This document shows positions 1 to 8,486 of a stretch of 36,769 nucleotides of DNA, in pieces. The notes beneath the pieces were generated by a model that was not told where the DNA came from, made no database searches, and was given only the letters and a program-made list of their open reading frames with translations. The stretch's first letter is position 1; every line of letters starts with the position of its first letter. The DNA is from a virus. Location: positions 1 through 36,769 of IMG/VR virus record IMGVR_UViG_3300018063_000009. One strand, written 5' to 3'. The position numbers and the translations under genes are program-made.

Positions 1-123
1 AGGCGCTGCAACTGACGGTTGGTGCACTCGGCGCGTTCAGCCTGGGCACAGCGATTGAAGCGAGCGGCCTCCCTGGGTACACGAAGGTGCAGAAAACCCC
101 GGCGCAATGACGCCGACTGAATG
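1..123. repeat. Terminal redundancy, left copy
   Basis: These 123 bases are identical to 36647-36769 at the other end. The simplest reading is a circular molecule whose assembly was cut with an overlap, giving a unit of 36,646 bp. The copy contains the last codons of the holin (stop at 108-110) and the start codon of the next gene at 107. A physical terminal repeat is possible, but 123 bp is short for phage direct terminal repeats and fits an assembler overlap. Confidence 0.93.
68..87. repeat. Dispersed 20-nt hairpin, copy A (in holin 3' end)
   Basis: One of five places fitting CCYCCGYGRGTACRCGARGG or nearly so. Here the sequence matches copy B (15559) at 21 of 22 positions including flank and lies in the last codons of the holin gene, encoding GLPGYTKV. 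It can fold as an 8-position stem around a GGTA loop, with mismatches at stem positions 4 and 6. The same copy appears at 36714-36733. Confidence 0.6.
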
Positions 124-457
124 GCTGACCGCCATCGCGTCCGCCGCCGCCCTTGTCGCAGGCCTCTATGTTCAGTTGATGCGCGACCGGGTGAAACGCC
201 GCGTCAGCGAGATCGAGCGCCTGGAAAAACAACTGGCGCGCCGCGATAAGACGATTGAAGATCTGGAAGGCCGCGAGGACTATCAGCGGCGCTTATTGCT
301 GGCCTATCGGGACGAGACCTCGGCCATGCGCAGCTTGCTCTATCGGAACAACATCGAGCCTCCCCAATTGCGTCGCCATGGGGATTTGACCCGGCCGCTC
401 GATGAGATGGTCGCCGAAATTAACGGCGAAACACAAGATCAAGGGAATCGCGAGTGA
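107..457 (+). CDS. Spanin-like / lysis accessory membrane protein
   Basis: 116 residues. The N-terminus (about residues 6-24, WLTAIASAAALVAGLYVQL) is one membrane helix. It is followed by a highly charged coiled coil (about 25-75, with RVSEIERLEKQLARRDKTIE) and a polar tail. One N-terminal helix plus a periplasm- or wall-facing coiled coil is the layout of inner-membrane spanins (Rz type), which act after holin and endolysin. The start codon overlaps the holin stop (ATGA), so translation is coupled. Position between holin and glycosidase supports a lysis role. In a single-membrane host an Rz spanin would have no outer membrane to fuse, so a holin-like or antiholin role is an alternative. Confidence 0.5.
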   Translation: MTPTEWLTAIASAAALVAGLYVQLMRDRVKRRVSEIERLEKQLARRDKTIEDLEGREDYQRRLLLAYRDETSAMRSLLYRNNIEPPQLRRHGDLTRPLDEMVAEINGETQDQGNRE

Positions 458-696
458 CTAGCCTCCCCATGAGCCCGGAAATCGCGCTCGACTTGATGAT
501 TGGCATCGTGACGAAGAACCCCGATGTGCTCACCGGCCTGGCTTACGATCAACTGCGTGAGCAGGTGGAATCGCTCTCCCCTGCGGAGCGGATCGATGTG
601 ATCGCCGACACGCTCCAGAACCTGACGTTCGAGCTGATTAAGCTGCGCGGCGCGCTGGCGGCCGGGCGCGTGGCCCCGGATCAAGTGACCTCATGA
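454..696 (+). CDS. Small hypothetical protein in lysis cassette
   Basis: 80 residues from a GTG start that overlaps the preceding stop (GTGA); ATG at 469 is an alternative start four or five residues in. The sequence is mostly helical and acidic (for example PDVLTGLAYDQLREQVESL, then AERIDVIADTLQNLTFELIK), with no membrane helix and no recognised motif. It overlaps the glycosidase gene by four bases, so it belongs to the same coupled unit from holin to hydrolase. A regulator or chaperone of lysis is only a guess from position. Confidence 0.6.
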   Translation: MTSLPMSPEIALDLMIGIVTKNPDVLTGLAYDQLREQVESLSPAERIDVIADTLQNLTFELIKLRGALAAGRVAPDQVTS

Positions 697-1898
697 CCCT
701 CAAACTCTCCCCCCACCATATGGGTGGCAACAAAGACACCGAACGCTGGTGGACTGTCTCCACCTGCGCGAAGTTCGTGGGCGACCTGGGCTTATCGTCG
801 CTCGCGCCGCCTGGCGTGCTGACGATCGGTCGCGTAGTCGACGATGGGCTCTTATGGGGCCAGGGCTTTGACGCCAATCGCTACTACGCCGACGGGGCGG
901 ATCCCGCCCTGCTGGCCGCCTCCTACGTGACCCTGGTGTGGGGAGATAAGATCAAGCTCAACCCCGGCCTGCAGGTCATCGAAGGGCCGAACGAGCAGAT
1001 CATCACCGCGTCCGGCCCGATGGAATGGTATGCGAAATTCTCCCGCGAGTTTGCGCGCATCATTCAGGGCCTGGGGCGGCGCGCTGGCATCGGCTCCTGG
1101 TCCACGGGCCACCCCCTGCGCGAGTTGGGCCTCTGGCCCTTCTGGGCTCCGGCGCTCGATGCGGTCATCCCTTACAACGCCATCCTGACCCGGCATTCCT
1201 ACTCCGACCTCAACGCTTTCCATGCCCTGCGCCATCGCTACGACAACGAAATTTTTACTGCGATGGGCTATCCCGATTCGCCCGTCGTCATCACCGAATG
1301 CGGGACCGACGCCAGCGGCACGATGCTGCCCTGGCGCAAAAACTTTGTGGACGCGGCCCAATACTGGAACACGTACCTCGTCTATCTCGAAAATGAATTC
1401 CAGCTCGACCCCTACCTTGTTGGCGCGACTCTCTTCACCGTGGGCCGCAACGATGAGCGCTGGAAAGACCACGACGTGGCCGGGAGCGGGCTGGTGGATT
1501 TCGTGTTGGCCCACGCCCAGGCTCAACCCCCAGCGCTACCTCCGCCCGAGCCAGTGCCCGAGCCCACGCCTGAGCCACCGCCGGTCGAGCCGCCCAGCAC
1601 CACGGTCCACACGTTAAAGCCGCACTCGAATTTCTACGTAGCGAGTCTGTTTCAGGAGACCGTCAAGAATAATCCGGCTGTCTTTGGAAGCCACGCTCAC
1701 GCGTATTTGCAGGTGATGGAGCGCTGTACCTGGACCACCGACGACTTCCGGCCCGCATCGTTGTTGAGTATCTTGGATTGGAACGTCATCAACCGGGAAT
1801 ATGACGTGGAGGCCTACCCGACCCTCGAATCGCTTGCGACGCTCACCGATGACGAGCGGCAATTGCTGATTGCGCAATTCGAAGCCTGGCACTGGTAG
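693..1898 (+). CDS. TIM-barrel glycoside hydrolase, probable endolysin
   Basis: 401 residues. The N-terminal ~275 residues read as a clan GH-A type (beta/alpha)8 barrel. IEGPNEQ ends a strand with Asn100-Glu101 as the likely acid/base pair, RHSYSD (about 167-172) fits the strand-6 His/Tyr site, and VVITECGTD places Glu202 as the likely nucleophile. A Pro/Glu-rich linker (about 278-302) leads to a ~95-residue C-terminal domain of unknown type, possibly wall binding. The gene follows holin and spanin-like genes with ATGA overlaps, the usual endolysin slot, and no lysozyme, amidase or peptidase is seen elsewhere. I infer that it degrades host wall polysaccharide or glycan. A virion-bound depolymerase is the main alternative. 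The domain call rests on motifs only. Confidence 0.62.
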   Translation: MTLKLSPHHMGGNKDTERWWTVSTCAKFVGDLGLSSLAPPGVLTIGRVVDDGLLWGQGFDANRYYADGADPALLAASYVTLVWGDKIKLNPGLQVIEGPNEQIITASGPMEWYAKFSREFARIIQGLGRRAGIGSWSTGHPLRELGLWPFWAPALDAVIPYNAILTRHSYSDLNAFHALRHRYDNEIFTAMGYPDSPVVITECGTDASGTMLPWRKNFVDAAQYWNTYLVYLENEFQLDPYLVGATLFTVGRNDERWKDHDVAGSGLVDFVLAHAQAQPPALPPPEPVPEPTPEPPPVEPPSTTVHTLKPHSNFYVASLFQETVKNNPAVFGSHAHAYLQVMERCTWTTDDFRPASLLSILDWNVINREYDVEAYPTLESLATLTDDERQLLIAQFEAWHW

Positions 1899-1911
1899 GG
1901 AGGAGTCTGAC

Positions 1912-2391
1912 ATGCACGGCGCTCATTTGAGCCGCTCCAGGATGTCCACGGATATGCCACGCAAAGCTCAGCCCCGCAAGCCCAAGACCTCGGCGCAACG
2001 CGGGCGGCCTCGCAAGCCTGTGAATCCGGCGCAGATCGAAAAGTTAGCCGCCATTGGCTGCACCCAGGAAGAGATTGGCCTGGTGCTGGGCATTTCAGTC
2101 GACACCCTGAGCCGGAATTTTGCGGAGTCCTTTAAAAGGGGGCTGGCTACGCTTAAAGAGTCGCTCCGCCGCCGACAGGTGAAGCTGGCGAAGGAAGGCA
2201 GTACCACCATGCTCATCTGGTTGGGCAAGCAATATTTGGGCCAGAGTGATCAGACCTGGCATCAGATCAGCGGTGACCTGGCCCTGCTGACTCCGGAGCA
2301 AATGGAAGCCAAGCGCAAGGAGCGCTGGGCGCAAGTGGCGCCGGTGCTCACGCAGGCCCTGACCGGGGAGGGTGAGTCAGATGTGGCGTGA
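1912..2391 (+). CDS. Terminase small subunit
   Basis: 159 residues. A basic, proline-rich N-terminus precedes a helix-turn-helix (IEKLAAIGCTQEEIGLVLGI, then SVDTLSRNF), followed by KESLRRRQVKLAKEGSTTML and IWLGKQYLGQSDQ, which is typical of small terminase subunits that bind the packaging site. I chose ATG 1912 because GGGAGGAG lies six bases upstream; the open frame extends to 1870 inside the hydrolase gene. The stop overlaps the large-subunit GTG start, so the two are coupled. Confidence 0.8.
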   Translation: MHGAHLSRSRMSTDMPRKAQPRKPKTSAQRGRPRKPVNPAQIEKLAAIGCTQEEIGLVLGISVDTLSRNFAESFKRGLATLKESLRRRQVKLAKEGSTTMLIWLGKQYLGQSDQTWHQISGDLALLTPEQMEAKRKERWAQVAPVLTQALTGEGESDVA

Positions 2392-3824
2392 ACGACCTTT
2401 CGACTCGCGCCTGGTTCCTGGTTGAGTATCTCGATCTCCCCGAGGCGACCGGAGACCCGGACGCCCGCTGGGAGCCGTTCCAGATTGCGCACCTTAACAA
2501 CTCAGCGCTCTTAGGGATCGCCCGCAAATCACGCCAGGCGGGCTGGTCATGGCTGACCGCGGCCGAAGCGGTGGCCGAGAGTTGCCTGGTCCCGCGCTCG
2601 ACCAGCGTCTTTGTCAGCGTCAACCTGGCCGAGGCGACGGAGAAAATCCGGTACGGGCGCAGCGTGATCGAGGCCCTCGATCCGGACGTGCGGCCCCGGC
2701 TGGTGATCGACAACCGCTTGGAGGTGGAACTCTCCAACGGCAGCCGACTCATCAGTCACGCGAACCGGCCCCCGCGCGGCAAGGCCCGCGCCAACCTGTA
2801 TCTCGATGAGTTCGCCCACTATCCGCGCGACCGAGAGATTTACACCGCTGCCCTGCCGGGCGCCGCCAAGGGCGGGCGCCTGCGGATCGGGAGCAGCCCG
2901 CTGGGCGCCAGCGGGATGTTCTGGGAGATCTGCGAGCAGAAGATCAGGCCCTATCCGGGCTACCGGCGCAGCGCGGTGCCGTGGTGGTTGGTCCAGGCGC
3001 TGTGCAAGGACGTAGCCGGCGCGCGCAAGCTGGCAGCGTATATGACGCCCGAGGAGCGGGTCCGGCTCTTTGGGAACCCGCGCCTGATCGAGATCTTCGA
3101 CAACCTGATCCTCGAAGATTTCCAACAAGAATTTGAGTGCGCCTGGGTCGACGAGACGACGGCCTGGATCACCTGGGATGAGATCAAGCGCAACCAACTC
3201 CTGGCGGAGGCCGGGCAACTGTGGCACCGCCAGGCCAGAGGTGTGGAAGCGGCGCTGGCGGCGATAGAAGAGACCGCCCTGGCCATCAAAGAAGGCAAGA
3301 TCGAGCCCGCCCTGGCGGCCGGCGGCGATGTGGGCCGTAAGCATGACCTGACCGAGGCCGTTTTCCTGGGCAAGGCAACCACCGGGCAGCTGCCGTACCG
3401 GTTGGGGATCAGCTTAAGCAACGTGGAGTTCGATGATCAGCGAGCGGTGTTTAGAAAGGCGCTCGACACCCTGCCAATCACCAAGCTCCTCATCGACGAA
3501 ACGGGCATCGGCATGCAATTGGCCGAGCAGCTGAGCAAGCAATACGCGCCCCGAGTCGAGGGAGTCACCTTCACCAACCCGACCAAAGAATTGTTGGCCG
3601 TGGAGTTGAAGGTGCAGATGCAGCGCGGGCACGTGCCGATCCCGTTGGAGCGCGAGTTGTCGTACCAAATTCATAGCATCAAGAAGAAGGTCACAGCCGC
3701 GAAGAACGTGGTCTTCGATACGGCGGTGAACGAACAGCATCATGCCGACAAGTTTTGGGCGCTGGCCCTGGCGACGTGGGCGGCGCAGGCGAAATCAGCA
3801 GAAGTGAGAGTCCGATGGCTTTAG
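2388..3824 (+). CDS. terL: Terminase large subunit (Mu gp28-like)
   Basis: 478 residues from a GTG that overlaps the small-subunit stop. The ATPase half has a deviant Walker A (ARKSRQAGWS, about 45-54, as in KSRQxGWS terminases) and Walker B LYLDEFAH with Asp140-Glu141. The RNase H-like nuclease half shows GGDVGRKHDLT, KLLIDETGIG and HHADKFWALALA, each supplying an expected acidic residue. The protein drives DNA into the prohead and cuts concatemers. The family is closest to Mu gp28-type terminases, and its neighbour is a portal gene as expected. Confidence 0.92.
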   Translation: MNDLSTRAWFLVEYLDLPEATGDPDARWEPFQIAHLNNSALLGIARKSRQAGWSWLTAAEAVAESCLVPRSTSVFVSVNLAEATEKIRYGRSVIEALDPDVRPRLVIDNRLEVELSNGSRLISHANRPPRGKARANLYLDEFAHYPRDREIYTAALPGAAKGGRLRIGSSPLGASGMFWEICEQKIRPYPGYRRSAVPWWLVQALCKDVAGARKLAAYMTPEERVRLFGNPRLIEIFDNLILEDFQQEFECAWVDETTAWITWDEIKRNQLLAEAGQLWHRQARGVEAALAAIEETALAIKEGKIEPALAAGGDVGRKHDLTEAVFLGKATTGQLPYRLGISLSNVEFDDQRAVFRKALDTLPITKLLIDETGIGMQLAEQLSKQYAPRVEGVTFTNPTKELLAVELKVQMQRGHVPIPLERELSYQIHSIKKKVTAAKNVVFDTAVNEQHHADKFWALALATWAAQAKSAEVRVRWL

Positions 3825-5836
3825 GTCCGATTGATCGTGTGCGACTCTGGCTGGCGCGCGGCCTGATCAAGGCCGCCGGCCTGCCGATTATTCCGCCCTG
3901 GGTGACGGCCTCGTTCCTGGAGCCCACCTTTCGCAACCTGGTGCGGGAGGGCTACAAGGCCAACGGCGCCGTGTTCGCCTGCATTTCGGCGCTGGCCTTC
4001 TCCTACCCGGAGCCGCCGTACGTCGTGACCGACCTGGACGAGAACCCGCTGACCAATCATCCCCTGCGCAAGCTCTTGATGAAGCCCAACCCGATCATGG
4101 GCGAGGCCGAGCTCAAGCTGTACACCATCGTTTACAAGGCCATCGGGGGGAACGTGTATTGGCACAAGGTGCGCTCGGAGGCGAAGCGGGTGGTGGAGCT
4201 GTGGCCCTACCACGCCGCGCAAATTCGGCCGGTGCCCGGCGGGGAGCACTGGATTTCGCATTACGAATACAGCCCGGATGGCAGCTTCTCCCCGGCGCTG
4301 CCCGTCCCGCTGGAAGACATCGTGCATTTCAAGTGGCCGGCGCCGGATCCGGAGCAGCCCTGGATGGCGCTTCCGCCTCTGCGCTCGGTGTCACGCGAGA
4401 CGGATAGCGACAACGAGATGACGCGCTACCTGTATGCGCTCTTGAAAAACGATGCGGTGCCGCGCACGGTGCTGGTGCTCCCCAAAGAGGTCACGCTCAC
4501 TGACCCGCAGTACAAACGTCTACAGGAGCAGTGGACCGAGCTGCATGGGGGTGACAAGCGCGGGGGGATGGGGATCGTGGAGGGCGGCGCCGACATCAAG
4601 CGCATCGGGCTTGACCTTAAAGAACTCGCCTTTAATGCGCTGCACAATGTGCCGGAGCGGCGCATCGCGGCCGCCTTCCGCACGCCGATGTCGGTGGCCG
4701 GCCTGGGCGAAGACCCGATCTATGCCAATAGTGCGGAAGCCTATATGCGCTTCACCAACAACACGCTCTCGCCGATGTGGGTCATTGATGCCAGCGAAAT
4801 CCAGGCCGACCTCGCGCCGGAATTCGGCGGCGAGGTGCTGGTGGGCTTCGACACCAGCAAGGTTAAGGCGCTGCGCGAGGACATGAACGCGCTGTGGGAA
4901 CGTGTGGATCGCGCGGTCGCTGGCGGCTACCTGATGGTCAACGAGGGGCGCATCTTCCTGGGGCAGGAAGAGGTGCCTGGTCAGGACGTGTTCCTGCGCG
5001 GGTTGAACATCGACGAGGTGCAGGCCACCGGCGCCAAGAGTCGGCGGGCCATCGTGGTCAAAGGCAAGAGAGCTAACCCTCGGCGAGCGGCGGCCAAGCT
5101 CGGGGCGGCGCTGCAGCGCATCCGGCGCGACGTGGCGAAGAAGATGGGGCGCGACCTGGATGCCTACTTCGCCGACCTGAGCCAGCGCGTGGTGGATCGA
5201 GCCGCGTTGCGGAAGGGATTAGATGGCCGGGTACATGCCGGGACGAAGGACGGCAAACCGGTTCTGGAAATTAAGCTCTCCGAGCGCGATCTGCTCAAGC
5301 CGGAGGACGACAAGGAATTGGAGAAGCTCGTCAAGAAGTGGTATGTCGAAGTGCTCTCGGCGAGCTGGGAAATGTGGAACTTATCGCTGGGGGTGGACGT
5401 GGATTTTGACCTGCAGGACCCGGCGGTCACGGCCGTGCTGAAGGGGGCGGGGACGCGGATCAAAGAGATCAGCGACACCACGCGCGAGGCGGTGCGCGAG
5501 CTGCTGCAGTACGGCAGCGAGCAGGGCTGGAGCATTGATCAGATCGTGCGTGGGGACGACGAGCACCCCGGCCTGCGCGCCATTGTCGAAGAGACCTACA
5601 AGGATCGGGCGCGCACGATTGCGCGCACGGAGCTGGGCGACGCGCAGAACCAGGCGACCGTGAGCCGCTACGACGAGGCCGGTGTGAAGCAGGTGCTGGT
5701 GCTCGACAACGGCCAGGATGATCCCGACGAAGAGTGCGCCGCGCTCAACGGCACGATCCAGACTCTGGAATGGGCGGAGGCGCATCCACTTCAACACCCA
5801 AATTGTACCCGTGCCTTCGCGCCCATCGTGGAGTAA
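3815..5836 (+). CDS. Portal protein fused to MuF head-morphogenesis domain
   Basis: 673 residues from ATG 3815, which overlaps the terL end by ten bases. The first ~415 residues are an HK97-type portal, with KANGAVFACISALA near the N-terminus, the VPERRIAAAFRTP segment and SAEAYMRFTNNTLSP. The C-terminus carries the MuF/SPP1 gp7 signature: ARTIARTELGDAQNQA, then ECAALNG and LQHPNCTRAFAPI. The portal forms the dodecameric DNA gate; MuF proteins are minor capsid proteins. Usually they are separate adjacent genes, so this is a natural fusion with a charged linker in the middle. Confidence 0.9.
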   Translation: MALGPIDRVRLWLARGLIKAAGLPIIPPWVTASFLEPTFRNLVREGYKANGAVFACISALAFSYPEPPYVVTDLDENPLTNHPLRKLLMKPNPIMGEAELKLYTIVYKAIGGNVYWHKVRSEAKRVVELWPYHAAQIRPVPGGEHWISHYEYSPDGSFSPALPVPLEDIVHFKWPAPDPEQPWMALPPLRSVSRETDSDNEMTRYLYALLKNDAVPRTVLVLPKEVTLTDPQYKRLQEQWTELHGGDKRGGMGIVEGGADIKRIGLDLKELAFNALHNVPERRIAAAFRTPMSVAGLGEDPIYANSAEAYMRFTNNTLSPMWVIDASEIQADLAPEFGGEVLVGFDTSKVKALREDMNALWERVDRAVAGGYLMVNEGRIFLGQEEVPGQDVFLRGLNIDEVQATGAKSRRAIVVKGKRANPRRAAAKLGAALQRIRRDVAKKMGRDLDAYFADLSQRVVDRAALRKGLDGRVHAGTKDGKPVLEIKLSERDLLKPEDDKELEKLVKKWYVEVLSASWEMWNLSLGVDVDFDLQDPAVTAVLKGAGTRIKEISDTTREAVRELLQYGSEQGWSIDQIVRGDDEHPGLRAIVEETYKDRARTIARTELGDAQNQATVSRYDEAGVKQVLVLDNGQDDPDEECAALNGTIQTLEWAEAHPLQHPNCTRAFAPIVE

Positions 5837-5851
5837 CGAGGAGAACCTACT

Positions 5852-6589
5852 ATGCCTATTGCAAACACAGATCTCTTACTGCAAGGTGCGGCCAGCCGGC
5901 CAACCGATGACACCTCCACGACCGGAGGTGCGCGGGACAGCGCCGAGAAACCCGAGTTCACCCAGCTCACGGCCAACGCCGTGATCGCGGTGGTCTCCGA
6001 TGGCGCCGATACGCGCACAGTCACGATCACGGGCCGCCTGGCCACGGGTGTGGTGGACACTGAGGCCCTGGTGCTCAATGGCACCACCGAGGTGGTTGGG
6101 GCCAAGACCTTTGAGCGCATTCAAAGCGCGGTGCTCTCGTCGTCCAGCGGCACGCGCACGGTGACGGTCCGGCAGGGCTCGGGCGGCGCCACGCGCGCGA
6201 CTCTGGGGCCGAACATCACTAGCGCCTCGATGCTCTTTCGCAATGCGGCCTCGGAGTCCGGAGCCGTGGATCGCTACGAGAAAACGTTCTTCCTGAACAA
6301 CCACGGCAGCCTGACTCTTAACTCTGCCGCCATCAAATTGACTGGTGACCCAGCGGCGAAACTCTTCATCGGCGGTGCGCCCTCGGTGAACGACACGGCC
6401 ACGGTCACCAACCGCAAGACCGTGCCGGGCTCGGTGACGTTCGTGGACGACAACGTGAGCCAGGGCGTGCCGGGCGGCACGCTGGCGGCGGGCGCGGCTA
6501 TCGGGATCTGGGTCAAGCAATCGCTGCTCTCCAACGACTCGCCGGTGCGCAATACCTACACCATCGAGCTGTCGGGGACTTCGGTCTAA
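5852..6589 (+). CDS. Probable structural protein, beta-rich, unknown
   Basis: 245 residues with a good ribosome binding site (GAGGAG). Thr, Ser, Ala, Val and Gly are abundant and the sequence suggests repeated beta strands (for example TRTVTITGRLATGVVD and GTRTVTVRQGSGGATR). No catalytic motif is seen. Its place between portal and protease suggests a capsid-surface or minor virion protein. I do not recognise the family. Confidence 0.7.
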   Translation: MPIANTDLLLQGAASRPTDDTSTTGGARDSAEKPEFTQLTANAVIAVVSDGADTRTVTITGRLATGVVDTEALVLNGTTEVVGAKTFERIQSAVLSSSSGTRTVTVRQGSGGATRATLGPNITSASMLFRNAASESGAVDRYEKTFFLNNHGSLTLNSAAIKLTGDPAAKLFIGGAPSVNDTATVTNRKTVPGSVTFVDDNVSQGVPGGTLAAGAAIGIWVKQSLLSNDSPVRNTYTIELSGTSV

Positions 6590-6622
6590 CCATCTAAAGA
6601 TGATCTTCGACAGGAGGCTTAT

Positions 6623-6949
6623 ATGGCAAAAAAACCAGAGAAGCAGACGATCACCGCCGCCGATGTGGGCGTGCTCGATCTGAGCCAGCCCACGCCAGAA
6701 CAGGTTATTCGCTCGATCTCACGCACCTGCCGGGGGCCACTAGCCGAGGGCGCGCGCGAGCAAATCAATGCGCTGCTGGCCGATGGCAAGCCCGACGAGG
6801 CCCGCGGCCTCGACAACTCGGCCCGCACACCCTGCGGTTACGATTTCAATGAGGTTATCCTGGCCCATCCCCACGACGGCCAGACGCGCGCGACGCCCTG
6901 CCCGCAGTGTGGGGTGGTCATTCGTTGGACCGCACCGATTTTTGATTAG
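6623..6949 (+). CDS. Small protein with C-terminal CPxCG zinc-binding-like motif
   Basis: 108 residues, start at ATG 6623 behind AGGAGG. A helical N-terminal half is followed by Cys residues at RTPCGYDF and CPQCGVVIRW, plus HPHDG between them, which could bind one zinc ion. It sits in the accessory head block. Function unknown. Confidence 0.65.
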   Translation: MAKKPEKQTITAADVGVLDLSQPTPEQVIRSISRTCRGPLAEGAREQINALLADGKPDEARGLDNSARTPCGYDFNEVILAHPHDGQTRATPCPQCGVVIRWTAPIFD

Positions 6950-6960
6950 GAGGCCCCCCG

Positions 6961-7290
6961 ATGGCTCGTGCAATCATTCATCTTACAGCGGCTCAGCCAA
7001 ACTTCAATTACACCAACCCCGGCCCGAAAACCCAGCGCCCGATGTTCGCCAGTGCCAGCGCGCGAGCCTACGTCTTGGGGGTGCCCCCGGTGATGAGCGT
7101 ATTCCAAACTCCGCCGGGAAACTCCGAGCAAGAGGTGGATACGGTTGCGCTCTGGGCAGCGCATTCCTGGTGGGCCGCGACGAATCAACCCTTTTGCGAC
7201 GATGTAAGACCGGGGGGCGCGGTTCGGATTTCGCTCATCGCCAATATCGCGGCGGTTGACATCCGCGTAGACTTCACGGAGATCGACTAA
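6961..7290 (+). CDS. Hypothetical virion-block protein
   Basis: 109 residues with an AGGAGG site just upstream. The composition is aromatic and beta-like (HSWWAATNQPF, VRISLIANIAAVDIRVDF). The stop and the next start overlap as TAATG, tying it to the duplicated gene pair that follows. No family recognised. Confidence 0.65.
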   Translation: MARAIIHLTAAQPNFNYTNPGPKTQRPMFASASARAYVLGVPPVMSVFQTPPGNSEQEVDTVALWAAHSWWAATNQPFCDDVRPGGAVRISLIANIAAVDIRVDFTEID

Positions 7291-7733
7291 TGGCTATCTA
7301 TACGATCCGCACCACGACGGCGGGTGCTGCCGCTCCCAAGACTCATATCACCTCGACCGCCCCAGCCAATGCACGCGTCAAATTGCGCGGGCTGCTCCTG
7401 GGCAATACCGCTGCGACGGCGACGCAAGGTGTGGAGTGGGAAATTTTGCGTCTCAGCGTGAACGCCACCGGCTCGGCGCAAACGCCTAACCCACTCAACC
7501 CGGATGACATTGCCTCGCGCACAACCGCGACCTCGACCATCACCGCCGAAGGCACGTCCAGCACGATTCTGGTCGAGTTTGGCTTTGACGTTTTGACTAC
7601 TTATCCGCTCTGGTTCCCTGGATCGCCGGTTGACCTGGCTCCGCAGTATGTGAATAGCGGCATTCTCGCCCTGCGCAAGACGATTGGTGCAGATACCACC
7701 AACTGGGCCATCACCTGGTTCTTCGAGGAATAA
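7290..7733 (+). CDS. Duplicated structural protein, copy 1
   Basis: 147 residues, a close relative of the next gene. Both start M(A/P)IYT(I/V)R and share GAAAPKTHIT, RVKLRGLL, RLSVNATGSAQTPNP, NPDDIASRTTA, ITAEGTSS and a terminal FFEE. The likely fold is an all-beta domain of a virion protein, possibly a decoration or adhesin subunit, judged from composition and place only. The loops after ITAEGTSS differ strongly between the copies. Confidence 0.7.
   Translation: MAIYTIRTTTAGAAAPKTHITSTAPANARVKLRGLLLGNTAATATQGVEWEILRLSVNATGSAQTPNPLNPDDIASRTTATSTITAEGTSSTILVEFGFDVLTTYPLWFPGSPVDLAPQYVNSGILALRKTIGADTTNWAITWFFEE
7448..7492 (+). repeat. 45-nt identical block shared with 7894-7938
   Basis: The block is identical at 7894-7938, 446 bases downstream, and similarity extends over about 100 bases (roughly 7434-7540 against 7880-7986). 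It marks the core of the tandem duplication. The sharp drop in similarity on either side suggests either strong constraint or gene conversion limited to the core. Confidence 0.9.
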
Positions 7734-7738
7734 AATGG

Positions 7739-8170
7739 ATGCCCATTTACACCGTTCGCAACTTGACTACCGGGGCCGCCGCTCCCAAGACGCACATCAC
7801 GATCACCGCCCCAGCCAATGGGCGAGTGAAGTTGCGTGGCCTGCTGTTCAAAACGGGCACTACTAATGCCGCGAGTTATGAGTGGGAAATTCAGCGTCTC
7901 AGCGTGAACGCCACCGGCTCGGCGCAAACGCCTAACCCGACCAACCCGGATGACATTGCCTCGCGCACGACCGCACTCTCCGCGATCACGGCCGAGGGAA
8001 CTTCTAGCGCATCTTTGTGGGAGATTGGCGCAAACGTCTTGGGGAGCTTCAGCCTGTGGGTTCCATTGGATAAGCTAGCCGAATTGGTGAACAGCGGGAT
8101 ATTGGCCTTTGTGAAAACTGTGGGAACGCTCACGAGTCAAATTCACACTACCCTATTTTTTGAGGAGTAG
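7739..8170 (+). CDS. Duplicated structural protein, copy 2
   Basis: 143 residues, paralogue of the preceding gene. The first ~30 residues and the central RLSVNATGSAQTPNP to ITAEGTSS stretch are shared, while the C-terminal third (SLWEIGANVLGSFSLWVPLD) has diverged apart from VNSGILA and the final FFEE. The copies may form a hetero-oligomer or provide surface variants; neither is shown by the sequence. Confidence 0.7.
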   Translation: MPIYTVRNLTTGAAAPKTHITITAPANGRVKLRGLLFKTGTTNAASYEWEIQRLSVNATGSAQTPNPTNPDDIASRTTALSAITAEGTSSASLWEIGANVLGSFSLWVPLDKLAELVNSGILAFVKTVGTLTSQIHTTLFFEE

Positions 8171-8174
8171 ACTC

Positions 8175-8486
8175 ATGACCCTGATCACCTACGATCGTTG
8201 TTGTCGCTGCCCGGAGCCGGTAGCGGGGAGTATCGAGGTTTTTGTGATGACTCCCCCAGCCGGTTCGGACAAGAGCGGTTACGCTATTTTCCTGCGCGGG
8301 CTATGGGCTAAGCATCCGAATCGGTGGATCCGCCTTCCCTTTTGCCATTCGCATCTGCAAGAGCAGATCGAGCGGGGTGAACTGGAATTTGAAAATGAAG
8401 GGAAATGGAAGGCCGACCATCCTGACTTTTTTATTGCCGAACCGAAACTTGTGAAACTCAATGGAAAAGCAATTCAAGCGGACTAG
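8175..8486 (+). CDS. Hypothetical protein with CCRCP motif
   Basis: 103 residues from ATG 8175; GAGGAG lies upstream and spans the preceding stop. The N-terminal CCRCPEP and a later LPFCHSHL could bind metal. The rest is charged and contains GELEFENEGKWKADHPDFF. The gene overlaps the repeat-protein gene by 26 bases. No family recognised. Confidence 0.6.
   Translation: MTLITYDRCCRCPEPVAGSIEVFVMTPPAGSDKSGYAIFLRGLWAKHPNRWIRLPFCHSHLQEQIERGELEFENEGKWKADHPDFFIAEPKLVKLNGKAIQAD

Noticed and set aside
852-1526. Antisense frame within the glycoside hydrolase gene
   Set aside because: No motif, and the sense gene has conserved catalytic residues.
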